Assembly (NCBI RefSeq): GCF_013131805.1
Contig: NZ_JABJRC010000010.1
Location: 186,001-250,000, forward strand
Direction: 5' to 3'
Origin: Kribbella sandramycini
GTDB taxonomy: Bacteria; Actinomycetota; Actinomycetes; Propionibacteriales; Kribbellaceae
Length of the DNA stretch: 64,000 bases
A program made the position numbers and the translations under genes. This document shows, piece after piece, positions 8,016-16,404 of the stretch. Within the stretch, counting starts at the first letter, position 1, and each line of letters begins with the position of its first letter. The notes under the pieces are model-generated. The model had not been told where the DNA came from and made no database searches. It worked only from the letters and a program-made list of their open reading frames with translations.

Positions 8016-8465
8016 TCAGTCGGTGACGTCGGCGACCGTGGCGTTGAGGGCCTTGTTGAGGTTTTCGGCGTCGACTGTGATGCCGGTGCCGAAGTCACCG
8101 CCGCCGATCGAGATGGTGCCGGTGATGCGTTCGTCGGAGATGACCGGCCAGGCTTGGGTGCTGCCGAGCGGCGTGATGGTGCCGCGGAGGTAGCCGGTGA
8201 CGGCGAAGGCGGTGTCCTTGTCGGGCATCGACATGCGCTTGACGCCGAGGAGCGTGCGCAGCTTGGGCCAGGCGATCTCTCGGTCACCCGGGACGAGGAC
8301 GAAGCGGTAGTCGTCGTCGGCCAGCCGCACCACGATCGTCTTGATCAGCCGGGCCGGTTCGATACCCCGGGCGGCGGCCGCCTCCTCAAGGGAGTTCACC
8401 GGGCCGTGCTGAGTCACTTCGTAGGTCAGTCCGAGCTGGTCAGCCGCTTCCGTCGCCTTGGTCAC
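8016..8465 (-). CDS. YbaK/EbsC-type aminoacyl-tRNA deacylase
   Basis: 149 residues. The fold is marked by LIKTIVVRLADDDYRFVLVP (the substrate-pocket Lys in the family lies in this region), VKRMSMPDKDTAFAVTGYLR and a C-terminal FGTGITVDAENLNKAL. The family hydrolyses mischarged tRNAs (for YbaK, Cys-tRNA-Pro), and this sequence belongs to the broad YbaK/ProX group rather than one exact member. The start at 8465 overlaps the stop of the upstream MFS gene by four bases (ATGA), so it is co-translated with the transporter; why the two are paired is not clear. Confidence 0.85.
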   Translation of the reverse strand: MTKATEAADQLGLTYEVTQHGPVNSLEEAAAARGIEPARLIKTIVVRLADDDYRFVLVPGDREIAWPKLRTLLGVKRMSMPDKDTAFAVTGYLRGTITPLGSTQAWPVISDERITGTISIGGGDFGTGITVDAENLNKALNATVADVTD

Positions 8466-9667
8466 CGGTCCAGTCTAGGAACCGCCCGAAGTAGCAGCGT
8501 CAACACCAGTGCGACAGCGAACAGCACGCCCGCCTCCAGGGCGACACCCGGCCAGCCGCCATGGCTCCACGCCGTACCGGCGAGGCCGCCGAAGGCCGAG
8601 GAGCCGAGGTAGAAGGCAAACAGATACATGCTGGACGCCTGACCGGTGCTAACCCCGGCCGCGTGGGCCCGGGCCGGCACCCATCCGCTCGCCACGCCAT
8701 GCACCGCGAAGAAGCCAGCGGTCATCACAGCCAGGCCCGCAACGATCATTGGCAGCGGTGCGGCCAGAGTGATCGCGACACCGGCCAGAGTGATCAAACA
8801 GCCCACCGGTACGACGGCACGTCGGCCGTGGCGGTCCGCCAGCGTGCCTGCGGTCGCGGACCCGACCGAGCCGAGTAGGTACACACAGAACACCAGTCCG
8901 GCCGCACCCGCGCTCAGGTGATACGGCTCGCCGGACAGCCGGAAGACGGCGCCGTTGTAGACGGCAACGAACCCACCGACAGCCGTAGCGGCGATTCCGT
9001 ACAACGCCAGCAGCGCTGGATCTCGGAGTACTCGCAACTCCTTGGGGTGCGCCGAACCCGGACGGAAGTTGCGTGAGGCCGGTAGCAACCACCAGACCAC
9101 CGCAGCACACAGGACGCCGACGATCGCGATTCCGGCGGCTCCGAAGCGCCATCCGCCGATGTCGGCCAGACCGCCCGCGACCAGTCGACCGGACATGCCG
9201 CCGACCGCCGTACCGGCGATGTAGAGGCCGCTCGCCCGTGCGTGACTGCTGGCGTGCACCTCCTCGCGGAGATAGGCCATCGCCACGGCTGGTAGCCCTG
9301 CCATCGCAATACCTTGTAGCCCGCGTAGCGCGAGCAGCGTGTGCCAGGTGGGTGCGAAGGCGGTGAGGAGTGCGAAGAACGAGGTGGCTGCGACCGACCA
9401 GCGCATCAACGTCGTCCGGCCGATCCGTTCGGACCACGGACCGGCGACCAGTAGCGCGAGACCGAGGCCGAAGGTCGCGAACGAGACGCTGAACGCGCTC
9501 TGGCCGGGGGAGACCTGGAAGTCGTCGACCAGCTCGGGTAGTAGCGGTTGGGTGCTGTAGAGCAGTGCGAACGTCGCCAGGCCGGCGGCGAACAGCGCGA
9601 CCGACAACCGCCGGTACTCGCGTTCGCCCGGCCGGTAGCCGGTGCTGACGGCGACGGACTGGGACAT
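8462..9667 (-). CDS. MFS transporter, probable drug or metabolite exporter
   Basis: 401 residues with twelve predicted membrane segments and a short charged N-terminus. The loop 2-3 signature appears as GPWSERIGRTTLMRW, with a second basic loop (TLADRHGRRAVVPVG) between segments 8 and 9, placing it in the DHA1/YnfM-like part of the family. Substrate cannot be read. It is divergent from the LysR gene across a 71-base gap; this arrangement usually means the LysR protein controls the transporter. It overlaps the YbaK-like gene downstream. Confidence 0.88.
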   Translation of the reverse strand: MSQSVAVSTGYRPGEREYRRLSVALFAAGLATFALLYSTQPLLPELVDDFQVSPGQSAFSVSFATFGLGLALLVAGPWSERIGRTTLMRWSVAATSFFALLTAFAPTWHTLLALRGLQGIAMAGLPAVAMAYLREEVHASSHARASGLYIAGTAVGGMSGRLVAGGLADIGGWRFGAAGIAIVGVLCAAVVWWLLPASRNFRPGSAHPKELRVLRDPALLALYGIAATAVGGFVAVYNGAVFRLSGEPYHLSAGAAGLVFCVYLLGSVGSATAGTLADRHGRRAVVPVGCLITLAGVAITLAAPLPMIVAGLAVMTAGFFAVHGVASGWVPARAHAAGVSTGQASSMYLFAFYLGSSAFGGLAGTAWSHGGWPGVALEAGVLFAVALVLTLLLRAVPRLDR

Positions 9668-9693
9668 GTCTTCGACGGTGCCACGATCCGTGC

Positions 9694-9732
9694 GATACGT
9701 AAAATGTCGATCTCAGTGGAGATTGATACGAT
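9694..9732. promoter_or_regulatory. Divergent LysR/MFS control region
   Basis: GATACG occurs at 9694-9699 and again at 9725-9730, 31 bases apart. TACGAT (9727-9732) ends six bases before the lysR-type ATG at 9739, the leaderless -10 spacing, and overlaps the second GATACG copy. Binding there would let the regulator repress itself while acting on the MFS promoter from the first copy. This assignment is inferred from position. Confidence 0.45.
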
Positions 9733-9738
9733 TTCCGC

Positions 9739-10626
9739 ATGCATGTCGAGGATCTGCGCTGGTTCGCCGTCCTGGCGGAGACCGAGCATCTCACCGCGGC
9801 GGCCACCGCACTGGGGACCAGCCAGCCGAATCTGTCCCGCTCGCTCCGCCGGGTCGAAGACGGTTTCGGCGTCCCGCTGTTCGAGCGGGAACACCGTGGG
9901 CTGCGGCTCAATCCGTACGGACGCATCGTGCTCGAAGCGGCCCGGGCGGGGATTGCTGCGGTCGACGCGGCGCAACAGCGGATCGATGCGCTGCTGGACC
10001 CGCAGTCCGGGACAGTACGGCTTGCCTTCCTGCATTCGGTCGCCTCCAGCCTGCTGCCGGATCTGCTCAAGGCCTACCGTGCAGCCGGCCCGAATGCCGA
10101 GTTCGCTCTCCGCCAGGGCGCCGGGCACGACATCATCCACGACCTGGAGAGCGGTGATGCCGAGATCGGCATCATCTCGCCACGGCCGGATGCGGATCGC
10201 TTCGGCTGGTACCTCCTTGAGCAGCAGCGCCTCGCGCTCCACGTCCCGCCCGGCCACCCGCTGGCGTCGCGGCGTCGGGTCGAGTTGGCCGCGGCCGCAG
10301 ACGAACCGTTCGTCGGGCTCCAACCCGGCTTCGGTTTCCGGCGTATCAGCGACGAGCTGTGCCGCGCAGCGGGTTTCACACCCCGGCTGGCCTTCGAGGC
10401 CACCGACCTGACCACGATTGACAGTCTGGTCGGTGCTGGGCTCGGTGTGGCTGTTCTGCCATCCAGTGCGGTACGTGGTGGTGACAGCGGGGCAGTCGCG
10501 GTACCACTGGCCGGCGTACAGGCCCGGCGAGAGATTGGAATGATCTGGCGGCTGCAGGCGTCGCTGACACCGGCCGCAGAGCGGTTCCGGACGTTCGTCC
10601 GGTCTCGGCCCGTTACTTCGACCTGA
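9739..10626 (+). CDS. LysR-type transcriptional regulator
   Basis: 295 residues. The N-terminal winged helix reads MHVEDLRWFAVLAETEHLTA and ALGTSQPNLSRSLRRVEDGF, the standard LysR DNA-binding domain; the rest is a two-lobed periplasmic-protein-like effector domain (TVRLAFLHSV, then LLEQQRLALHVPPGHPLASR). It is divergent from the MFS gene and likely regulates that gene and itself. A leaderless -10 supports this start. The effector is unknown. Confidence 0.92.
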   Translation: MHVEDLRWFAVLAETEHLTAAATALGTSQPNLSRSLRRVEDGFGVPLFEREHRGLRLNPYGRIVLEAARAGIAAVDAAQQRIDALLDPQSGTVRLAFLHSVASSLLPDLLKAYRAAGPNAEFALRQGAGHDIIHDLESGDAEIGIISPRPDADRFGWYLLEQQRLALHVPPGHPLASRRRVELAAAADEPFVGLQPGFGFRRISDELCRAAGFTPRLAFEATDLTTIDSLVGAGLGVAVLPSSAVRGGDSGAVAVPLAGVQARREIGMIWRLQASLTPAAERFRTFVRSRPVTST

Positions 10627-10629
10627 GTA

Positions 10630-10658
10630 CGGCGGGTGCCCCTGACGAGCACCCGCCG
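10630..10658. terminator. Bidirectional terminator between convergent genes
   Basis: CGGCGGGTGC (10630-10639) pairs with GCACCCGCCG (10649-10658) around a nine-base loop, four bases after the LysR stop and 18 bases before the chitinase stop on the other strand. Confidence 0.75.
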
Positions 10659-10675
10659 TTCCGATCAGGTGGTGG

Positions 10676-12214
10676 TTAGAACCCTGCGGTGATGCGGGTG
10701 AACTCCCAGTCCGGCTGGGCGATTCCGCTGCAGTTGGAGACCACACCGCCGCCGGCGCAACCGCGGTCGCGGTTCACCGACCAGAAAGCCAGCCGGGACA
10801 GGCCGTTCGTCTTGGCCCAGTTGGTGATGTTCTGCCAGGTGGCCGTGGTGGTCATCTCCTGCTGGTCGGACAGACCGTTCATCCCGGAGATGCCCTGATG
10901 CGCGTAGGCCTGGGCCGTCGTCCACCCGAAGACGGACTTGAGCTTGTTGTTCAGGCCCACCGACGCGTTGACGGTGTCGTTGTAGATGTTCGAGCTGCCG
11001 AAGTCGAACGGCATCAGCGTGAAGACGTCGATATTCGCGTTCAGCGCCGCCGCCCGCTCGATCAGCCGGTTGCCGTAGTAGTTCGGGCCGGTGGTCGAGG
11101 TGCCGAAGGTGAGGATCGTCTGGATCCCCGGGTTGTTCTGCTTGACGATCTTCAGCGCGTTCAGGATCCGGTCCTGGACGACCTCGTTCTCGAACTCGTC
11201 CGAGTTCTCGATGTCGACGTCGATCGCCTTCAGGCCGTAGGCGTCGATGACCTTCTGGTACGCGCCGGCCAGTGCCTCCGGCGTGCTGCAGTTCGGGCCG
11301 AGCTTGTTCCCGCTCCAGCCGCCGATCGACGGCACGATGTCGCCGCCGGCCGCCCGGATCTGTGCGATCGCGGTGGCATCCGCACTGCCCTGCAGCGGGC
11401 GAGCGCCGTCCCAGGCCGGGTTGCAGCCGCCGGACGACAGGATGAACGCCATCGTGAACCACTTGATCCCGGTCGCGTTCATGACGGTCTGCGGGTTCGG
11501 CGGGTCACCCCAGCCCATGTAGAGGTACGGCGCGGCCCGCCGCGACCCGACCGGGTCGGTACCGGTCTTGGTCGTCACCGACACCGAGCTGCTCTTCGGG
11601 CCCTCGCCGGCGCTGTTCGAAGCGCTGACCTGGTAGCTGTAGCTGGTGTTCGCCGTCAGACCGGAGTCGGTGTACGACGTACCGGTGGACGTGCCCACCT
11701 TCGAGCCGTTGCGGTAGATGTTGTAGCTGGCCGCCCCACTGGCAGCCGTCCACGACAGGCTGATGGTTGCGGCTGTCGACGTACCGGACAGGCCGGTCGG
11801 CGCACCGGGCAGCGTGACCGGTCCGCCACTGCAGGAGCCGCCGTTGACCCGGCACGCGCTGATGCCAGCGAAGTTGCCCGGGGTGCCGTTGAAGCCGAAG
11901 GTGACGCTGGCGCCCGGTGCCAGCGGACCGGCCCAGGTCGGCGGCGTGAACGTGTGCGTCTGGCCGCTACTGCTGCGGACGGCGTCCCACGAGCTGGAGA
12001 TCGAGTAGCCCGACGGGAAGTCGAGTGCGACCGACCAGGTGCTGACTGCGCTCGTGGTGTCGTTCTTGACGGTGACCTTGCCCTCGAATCCGCTACCCCA
12101 GTCGGACACCTTCAGGAAGGTCGCTGTCACACCGGCCGCGTTGGCGACCGGGGCGACGAGCAGTGCGAGTACTACTGCGGTGACGGCGGTGAGCGCCATC
12201 GAAATGCGTTTCAT
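10676..12214 (-). CDS. Secreted GH18 chitinase with CBM2 and fibronectin type III domain
   Basis: 512 residues. Signal peptide MKRISMALTAVTAVVLALLV to about residue 27, a cellulose/chitin-binding CBM2 (ATFLKVSDWGSGFEGKVTV to ~125), a fibronectin III domain (~135-220) and a GH18 barrel (~235-512). The catalytic strand reads LKAIDVDIEN: the last two Asp and the acid Glu of DxxDxDxE are present but the first Asp is Lys, as occurs in a subgroup of bacterial chitinases. NPAWDGARPL and SIGGWSGNKLG are also characteristic. CGGAG lies upstream of the ATG. It starts 28 bases after the next chitinase gene on the same strand, so the two probably form one transcript. Confidence 0.93.
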   Translation of the reverse strand: MKRISMALTAVTAVVLALLVAPVANAAGVTATFLKVSDWGSGFEGKVTVKNDTTSAVSTWSVALDFPSGYSISSSWDAVRSSSGQTHTFTPPTWAGPLAPGASVTFGFNGTPGNFAGISACRVNGGSCSGGPVTLPGAPTGLSGTSTAATISLSWTAASGAASYNIYRNGSKVGTSTGTSYTDSGLTANTSYSYQVSASNSAGEGPKSSSVSVTTKTGTDPVGSRRAAPYLYMGWGDPPNPQTVMNATGIKWFTMAFILSSGGCNPAWDGARPLQGSADATAIAQIRAAGGDIVPSIGGWSGNKLGPNCSTPEALAGAYQKVIDAYGLKAIDVDIENSDEFENEVVQDRILNALKIVKQNNPGIQTILTFGTSTTGPNYYGNRLIERAAALNANIDVFTLMPFDFGSSNIYNDTVNASVGLNNKLKSVFGWTTAQAYAHQGISGMNGLSDQQEMTTTATWQNITNWAKTNGLSRLAFWSVNRDRGCAGGGVVSNCSGIAQPDWEFTRITAGF

Positions 12215-12242
12215 GTTGCTCCGATCAGTGGGCGGTACGTGA

Positions 12243-13976
12243 TCAGACCCGGCCCCAGAGTGCGGGGACGTTCGGAGGCTCCCAGCCGGTCAGAGTGGTG
12301 TGACCCTGAATGCACTTGTAGGTAAGGCCGTTGTAGCTCACCAGTGCGCCGGTCGCGTACGTCGTGTTGGGCGCCCACGGGGTAGCCGTTGGGGGCGTGG
12401 GAGTCGGGGTGGGAGTGGGCGTCGGCGTCGGAGTGGGCGTCGGTGTCGGAGTGGGCGTCGGAGTGGGCGTCGGGGTCGGCGTAGGACCGTCACAACCGGG
12501 GGTCGTCGCGTTGACCGCGTTGACGACGTGGTTGAACAGAGTGACGCCCGCGTCCAGGGCCTCCATCGAATACATCATTGCGCCGGCCAGACCCTTGCAG
12601 TGCGCGTAGTCGGCCTTCGCCTTGATGGACTGCTGGTTGTCACCGGTCCAGAACGTGCCGTTCCGGTAGAACCACGACGACTTGGTGGTCTCGTCCCAGA
12701 ACGTCGTGGACGGGTTGTCGACGAAGCCGGTCAGCTCCTTGTAGAAGGAGACGCCAGGGACGTTCCCGCTCAGCGCATGCCCGTCGGCCGGGCCGGTCGC
12801 GGTCTGGTACTTGCCGTTGGCCGTGCTGGGCACGCCCTTCCAGCCACGGTAGTAGAACGGGTAGCCGATGGTCAGCTTGTTCGCCGGGAAGCCACCGGGG
12901 ATGCCGTACGCCGGGTCGCCCTGCGTCCACGCCTTGATCGCACCGTCGACGGAGTACTTCGCCTGTCCCGGCGGGATCGGCGTACTCGGGTCGTCGGGCG
13001 CCTGGTAGAGCGGGTCCTGGAAGTTGGTCGGCCCGGTGGCGTCCCAGCCGCCGTGCATGTCGTACGTCATCACGTTGTTGTAGTCGAGGTACTGCCCGAT
13101 CTGGTCGGTCTCGATCGTGGCGATCTTGTCCTGGCCCGCCGGGGTGGCCGCGGTCAGCCAGTAGCGCTTGCCGGTCTGGCTGCCGTACGCGTCCAGCTGG
13201 GCGCGGAACTCGGCCAGCAGCAAGGTGAAGTTCCGCTTGTCGGCGGGGCTGTAGTGGTTGCCCACATGGCCGTTCGGCGAACCGGGGTACTCCCAGTCGA
13301 GGTCGATGCCGTCGAAGATGCCGGCCGCGCTGCCCGCGCCGCCGAAGCCGTCGATGACCGGCAGGTTGCCCTTCAGGAACATGTTCACGCAGGACGACAC
13401 GAAGGTCTTCCGCTTGGCGTCGGTGGAGGCCGCGTCGGAGAAGTACTTCGAGTACGTCCAGCCGCCGATCGAGATCAGGATCTTCAGATTCGGCGCCTGC
13501 GCCTTCAGCTTCTTGAGCTGGTTGAAGTTGCCCTGGATCGGCTGGTTCCACACGTCGCCCACACCGTCGACGCTGATGTCCGCGCCGTACGACTTGCCGT
13601 AGTCCGCGAACGCGTCGCCCGCGCCGTCACCGGCGTTCGGGTTGTTCTCGTCCTGGGACGCGGCCTTGTTGGCCATGAAGCAGGTGTGGTCGGTCGGGTG
13701 GATGTTGGCGAACGCGTAGTTCAGGAAGTCGAGCTTCCCGGCGGCGCCGGTGGTGAGCAGGTTCTTCGGGTAGAAGCCGTTGGCGTAGATCCCCCATTGG
13801 GTGAAGTACGCGGTTTTGATGCCGCCACTCGCGGCGGCCGGAGCGGCGGCCGCCGCCGGCGCGATGTTCGCGGCGGTCGGCAGCTCGGCACTCGCCAGCG
13901 AGACGCCGGCAGCGGTGACGAGAGCGGTGGCCGCGACGGCGGCAGTGGCTGTGAGCAAGCGCATTCGACTACTCAT
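12243..13976 (-). CDS. Secreted GH18 chitinase with PT linker and chitin-binding domain
   Basis: 577 residues. The start at 13976 (MSSRMRLLTATAAVAA) is chosen because GGAGGACC stands just upstream; the open frame continues 67 codons further without support. After the signal peptide the GH18 barrel begins at KTAYFTQWGIYANGFYPKN and has the complete motif FDGIDLDWEYPG, SIGGWTYSKYF and MTYDMHGGWD, typical of the ChiA/ChiD-like group with an alpha+beta insertion. A (PT)n linker joins it to a C-terminal CBM5/12 (PWAPNTTYATGALVSYNGLT) for chitin binding. It is the first gene of a two-chitinase transcript and is divergent from the Tad locus. Confidence 0.95.
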   Translation of the reverse strand: MSSRMRLLTATAAVAATALVTAAGVSLASAELPTAANIAPAAAAAPAAASGGIKTAYFTQWGIYANGFYPKNLLTTGAAGKLDFLNYAFANIHPTDHTCFMANKAASQDENNPNAGDGAGDAFADYGKSYGADISVDGVGDVWNQPIQGNFNQLKKLKAQAPNLKILISIGGWTYSKYFSDAASTDAKRKTFVSSCVNMFLKGNLPVIDGFGGAGSAAGIFDGIDLDWEYPGSPNGHVGNHYSPADKRNFTLLLAEFRAQLDAYGSQTGKRYWLTAATPAGQDKIATIETDQIGQYLDYNNVMTYDMHGGWDATGPTNFQDPLYQAPDDPSTPIPPGQAKYSVDGAIKAWTQGDPAYGIPGGFPANKLTIGYPFYYRGWKGVPSTANGKYQTATGPADGHALSGNVPGVSFYKELTGFVDNPSTTFWDETTKSSWFYRNGTFWTGDNQQSIKAKADYAHCKGLAGAMMYSMEALDAGVTLFNHVVNAVNATTPGCDGPTPTPTPTPTPTPTPTPTPTPTPTPTPTPTPPTATPWAPNTTYATGALVSYNGLTYKCIQGHTTLTGWEPPNVPALWGRV

Positions 13977-14117
13977 GGGCGGTCCTCCGGAACTGGGCGG
14001 GGAGCGAAAAGCGGTCCGGTGAAAATTAGTTAAAGACGCTTCGAAAGGAACGGTAACTGTTTCCGCCCAGTTGGTCGCGGGCTCGTCGTGGCGGATTCCC
14101 GCTGCTGACGGAAAGCC

Positions 14118-14136
14118 GACAACACCGTTGTCCACA
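14118..14136. promoter_or_regulatory. Palindrome with DnaA-box-like TTGTCCACA
   Basis: In the 210-base gap between the divergent chitinase and Tad genes, GACAAC-ACC-GTTGTC (14118-14132) is a perfect inverted repeat and runs directly into TTGTCCACA (14128-14136), the preferred DnaA box of Streptomyces. Either could be a binding site; no factor can be named with certainty. Confidence 0.35.
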
Positions 14137-14186
14137 ACCTCGAGATCACCCGTCCGGCACCGGCCCGGTAACGGCATGTTCTTGGC

Positions 14187-15296
14187 ATGAACACTTCGCC
14201 GCCGCCCTTATCGGTGCTCATGGCAACTACCAACGAACAGCTGCTCGACGACCTGCTCCGGCTGGCCGCCGCGGCCTCGATCACCCCGCTCGTCGAGCGC
14301 GACCTGCACGGGTTGCGCCGCAGCTGGCATGCGTGTGCGCTGGTGATCGTCGGCGATGATCTCGCCGCCGCAGCGGCCCGCGTGGCGCCCGCCCGGCGTA
14401 CCGGTGTGGTGATCGCCGGTGCCGGCCCCGCGGCGGATGAGCTGTATCACCACGCTTTCGACATCGGCGCGGACACCGTGTTCCGGTTGCCGGGTGACGA
14501 GGCCGCGTTGGCCGGCCGCCTGATCGACACGTTGGACGGCGGCGTCCGCGCGGCGGTCACCCTTGCCTTCGTCGGCGGTTGCGGTGGCGCGGGCGCGACG
14601 ACGTTCGCGACCGCGGTCGCCGTCATCGCCAATCGCCGCGGGCTGCGCGCGATGCTGATCGACGGCGATCCGTTCGGCGGTGGGATAGAGCTTGCCCTCG
14701 GCATCGAACAGGACGCCGGGCAGCGGTGGCCTGATCTCCTCAATGCCGCCGGGCGAGTGAGCGCGACGGCGCTGCGCTCCGCGTTACCGGCCGCTGACGG
14801 GTTGCCGGTGCTCTCCTGGGATCGTTCCGAGGTCACGGTCCTGCCGCCCGAGACGATGAGTTCGGTGCTGAACGCCGCCCAGCGCAGCAACGACCTGGTA
14901 ATCCTCGATCTCCCGCGGCGCGCCGATCCCGTCGTTCAGGAGGCCTTCGTCCGAGCGACGGCCGGCTTCCTGGTGGTGCCCTGTGACATCAGATCGCTGG
15001 CTGCGGCCAAGCGGTTGGCGACGCCGCTGGCGACGCTCTGCTCAGACCTGCGGCTGATCGCTCGCCAATCGCGCCGGCACACGATTCCGCCACCGGCCGC
15101 CGCGGCCCATCTGGCTCTGCCAGTCGCGGCCACGTACTCGGATGAGCCTGCGCTCGCCGTCGCGATCGACGCCGGCCATTTCGCTCCTCAACCCAAAGGA
15201 TCCCTGGCTCGAGCAGCCACTGCCGTTCTGTCTCTCTTCCCCCAACTCGAGGTGCCAGGTGAACGTGACCCCCGAACTTCTCGACCGCGTCCGTGA
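14187..15296 (+). CDS. CpaE/Ssd-like ParA-family ATPase of the Tad locus
   Basis: 369 residues. The N-terminus is a receiver-like domain without clear phosphorylation site (SVLMATTNEQLLDDLLRLAA); from about residue 125 a MinD/ParA-like domain begins (LAFVGGCGGAGATTFATAVA). The deviant Walker A has GGCGGAGATT and lacks the usual signature Lys, as seen in many CpaE/TadZ proteins. MLIDGDPFGGGIELALG is the Walker A'/B region. In actinobacteria this family (Rv3660c, 'septum site determining') heads the tad genes and is thought to place the pilus machine at the pole or septum. The reading frame overlaps tadA by 38 bases. Confidence 0.88.
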   Translation: MNTSPPPLSVLMATTNEQLLDDLLRLAAAASITPLVERDLHGLRRSWHACALVIVGDDLAAAAARVAPARRTGVVIAGAGPAADELYHHAFDIGADTVFRLPGDEAALAGRLIDTLDGGVRAAVTLAFVGGCGGAGATTFATAVAVIANRRGLRAMLIDGDPFGGGIELALGIEQDAGQRWPDLLNAAGRVSATALRSALPAADGLPVLSWDRSEVTVLPPETMSSVLNAAQRSNDLVILDLPRRADPVVQEAFVRATAGFLVVPCDIRSLAAAKRLATPLATLCSDLRLIARQSRRHTIPPPAAAAHLALPVAATYSDEPALAVAIDAGHFAPQPKGSLARAATAVLSLFPQLEVPGERDPRTSRPRP

Positions 15297-16404
15297 TCGG
15301 CTCGCCGTCACCGGCGCCGAGCCGACGCCCGCCCTGGTCGCGGCCGCGTTGCGAGCCGATGGCCGTGTCTACGGCGATTCGATCGTCCTCGCGGTCGTGG
15401 CAGCGTTACATCGCGAGGCAATGGGTGTCGGCCCACTCGACAGTCTGCTGGCCGAGCCCGGGGTCACCGACATCCTGGTCAACGGTCCGGACGAGGTGCA
15501 TATCGACCGCGGCGCCGGTCTCGAGCGCGTCTTCGTGCGGACCGGTGATGATGCCGCGATCCGCCGGCTCGCGACCCGCTTGGCCGCCGCCGCGGGCCGT
15601 CGGCTCGACGACGCCACGCCGTACGCCGACGTCCGCCTGCCGGATGGCACACGCTTCCACGCGATCCTCGCGCCGATCGCTGCGCCCGGGACGTGCCTGT
15701 CCCTGCGCATCCCCGCCCGCAAAGGTTTCACTCTTGAGTCGCTGATCGCGGCCGGCTCGCTGCCGGCCGATGGCGCGCAACTCCTGCACAACCTGCTCGC
15801 CACCCGTAAGGCCTTCCTGATCAGCGGCGGCACGGGGACCGGTAAGACGACCTTGCTCGCGGCGCTGCTCTCCGCCGTCGACCCGGCCGAGCGGATCGTC
15901 GTCGTCGAAGACGCGGGAGAGCTCCGCCCCGACCACCCGCACGTCGTCCGCCTCGAAGCCCGCCCGGCCAATGTCGAGGGCGCCGGCGAGATCTCGCTCC
16001 GCGCCCTCGTTCGGCAGGCGCTGCGGATGCGACCGGATCGGCTGGTGATCGGCGAGGTCAGAGGTCCGGAGGTCGTCGATCTGCTGACCGCGCTGAACAC
16101 CGGCCATGAAGGTGGTTGCGGCACGATCCATGCCAACTCGCCCGCCGACGTCCCTGCTCGGCTCGAAGCCCTGGGCGCGTTGGCCGGTCTACCGCGCGAC
16201 GCCGTCCACAGCCAGGTCGCCTCGGCCCTCCAGGCTGTTGTCCACCTCACCCGCCTGTCCAACGGCGTCCGCCGGATCAGCTCCATCCATGCGCTGCATC
16301 GGCTCCCTAGTGGCGAGGTCGTTACGCGCCCGGTGGCCGACTTTCCTGCGAACGCCCCGACGACCTTCCATCCGCCGGCTGCGCTCTTCGCCGGCGCCGC
16401 ATGA
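15259..16404 (+). CDS. tadA: TadA/CpaF-type secretion ATPase
   Basis: 381 residues from a GTG at 15259; GAGG at 15249-15252 fixes this start, although the frame is open further upstream. It is the hexameric ATPase that powers Flp/Tad pilus assembly at the membrane. The N-terminal domain shows LLAEPGVTDILVNGPDEVHI; the ATPase core has Walker A GGTGTGKTT (~residues 190-198), VVVEDAGELRPDHPHVVRLE, the arginine-rich RQALRMRPDRLVIGEVRG Walker B region and GTIHANSPADVPARLE. These are hallmark CpaF sequences. It is co-translated with its neighbours. Confidence 0.95.
   Translation: MNVTPELLDRVRDRLAVTGAEPTPALVAAALRADGRVYGDSIVLAVVAALHREAMGVGPLDSLLAEPGVTDILVNGPDEVHIDRGAGLERVFVRTGDDAAIRRLATRLAAAAGRRLDDATPYADVRLPDGTRFHAILAPIAAPGTCLSLRIPARKGFTLESLIAAGSLPADGAQLLHNLLATRKAFLISGGTGTGKTTLLAALLSAVDPAERIVVVEDAGELRPDHPHVVRLEARPANVEGAGEISLRALVRQALRMRPDRLVIGEVRGPEVVDLLTALNTGHEGGCGTIHANSPADVPARLEALGALAGLPRDAVHSQVASALQAVVHLTRLSNGVRRISSIHALHRLPSGEVVTRPVADFPANAPTTFHPPAALFAGAA

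Noticed and set aside
9042..9366. Small plus-strand frames inside the MFS gene
   Set aside because: They are antisense shadows with no ribosome binding site; the MFS frame explains the codon bias.
12400..12490. Tandem GT-rich repeat as a mobile or regulatory repeat
   Set aside because: It encodes the (PT)n linker between the GH18 and chitin-binding domains of the chitinase.
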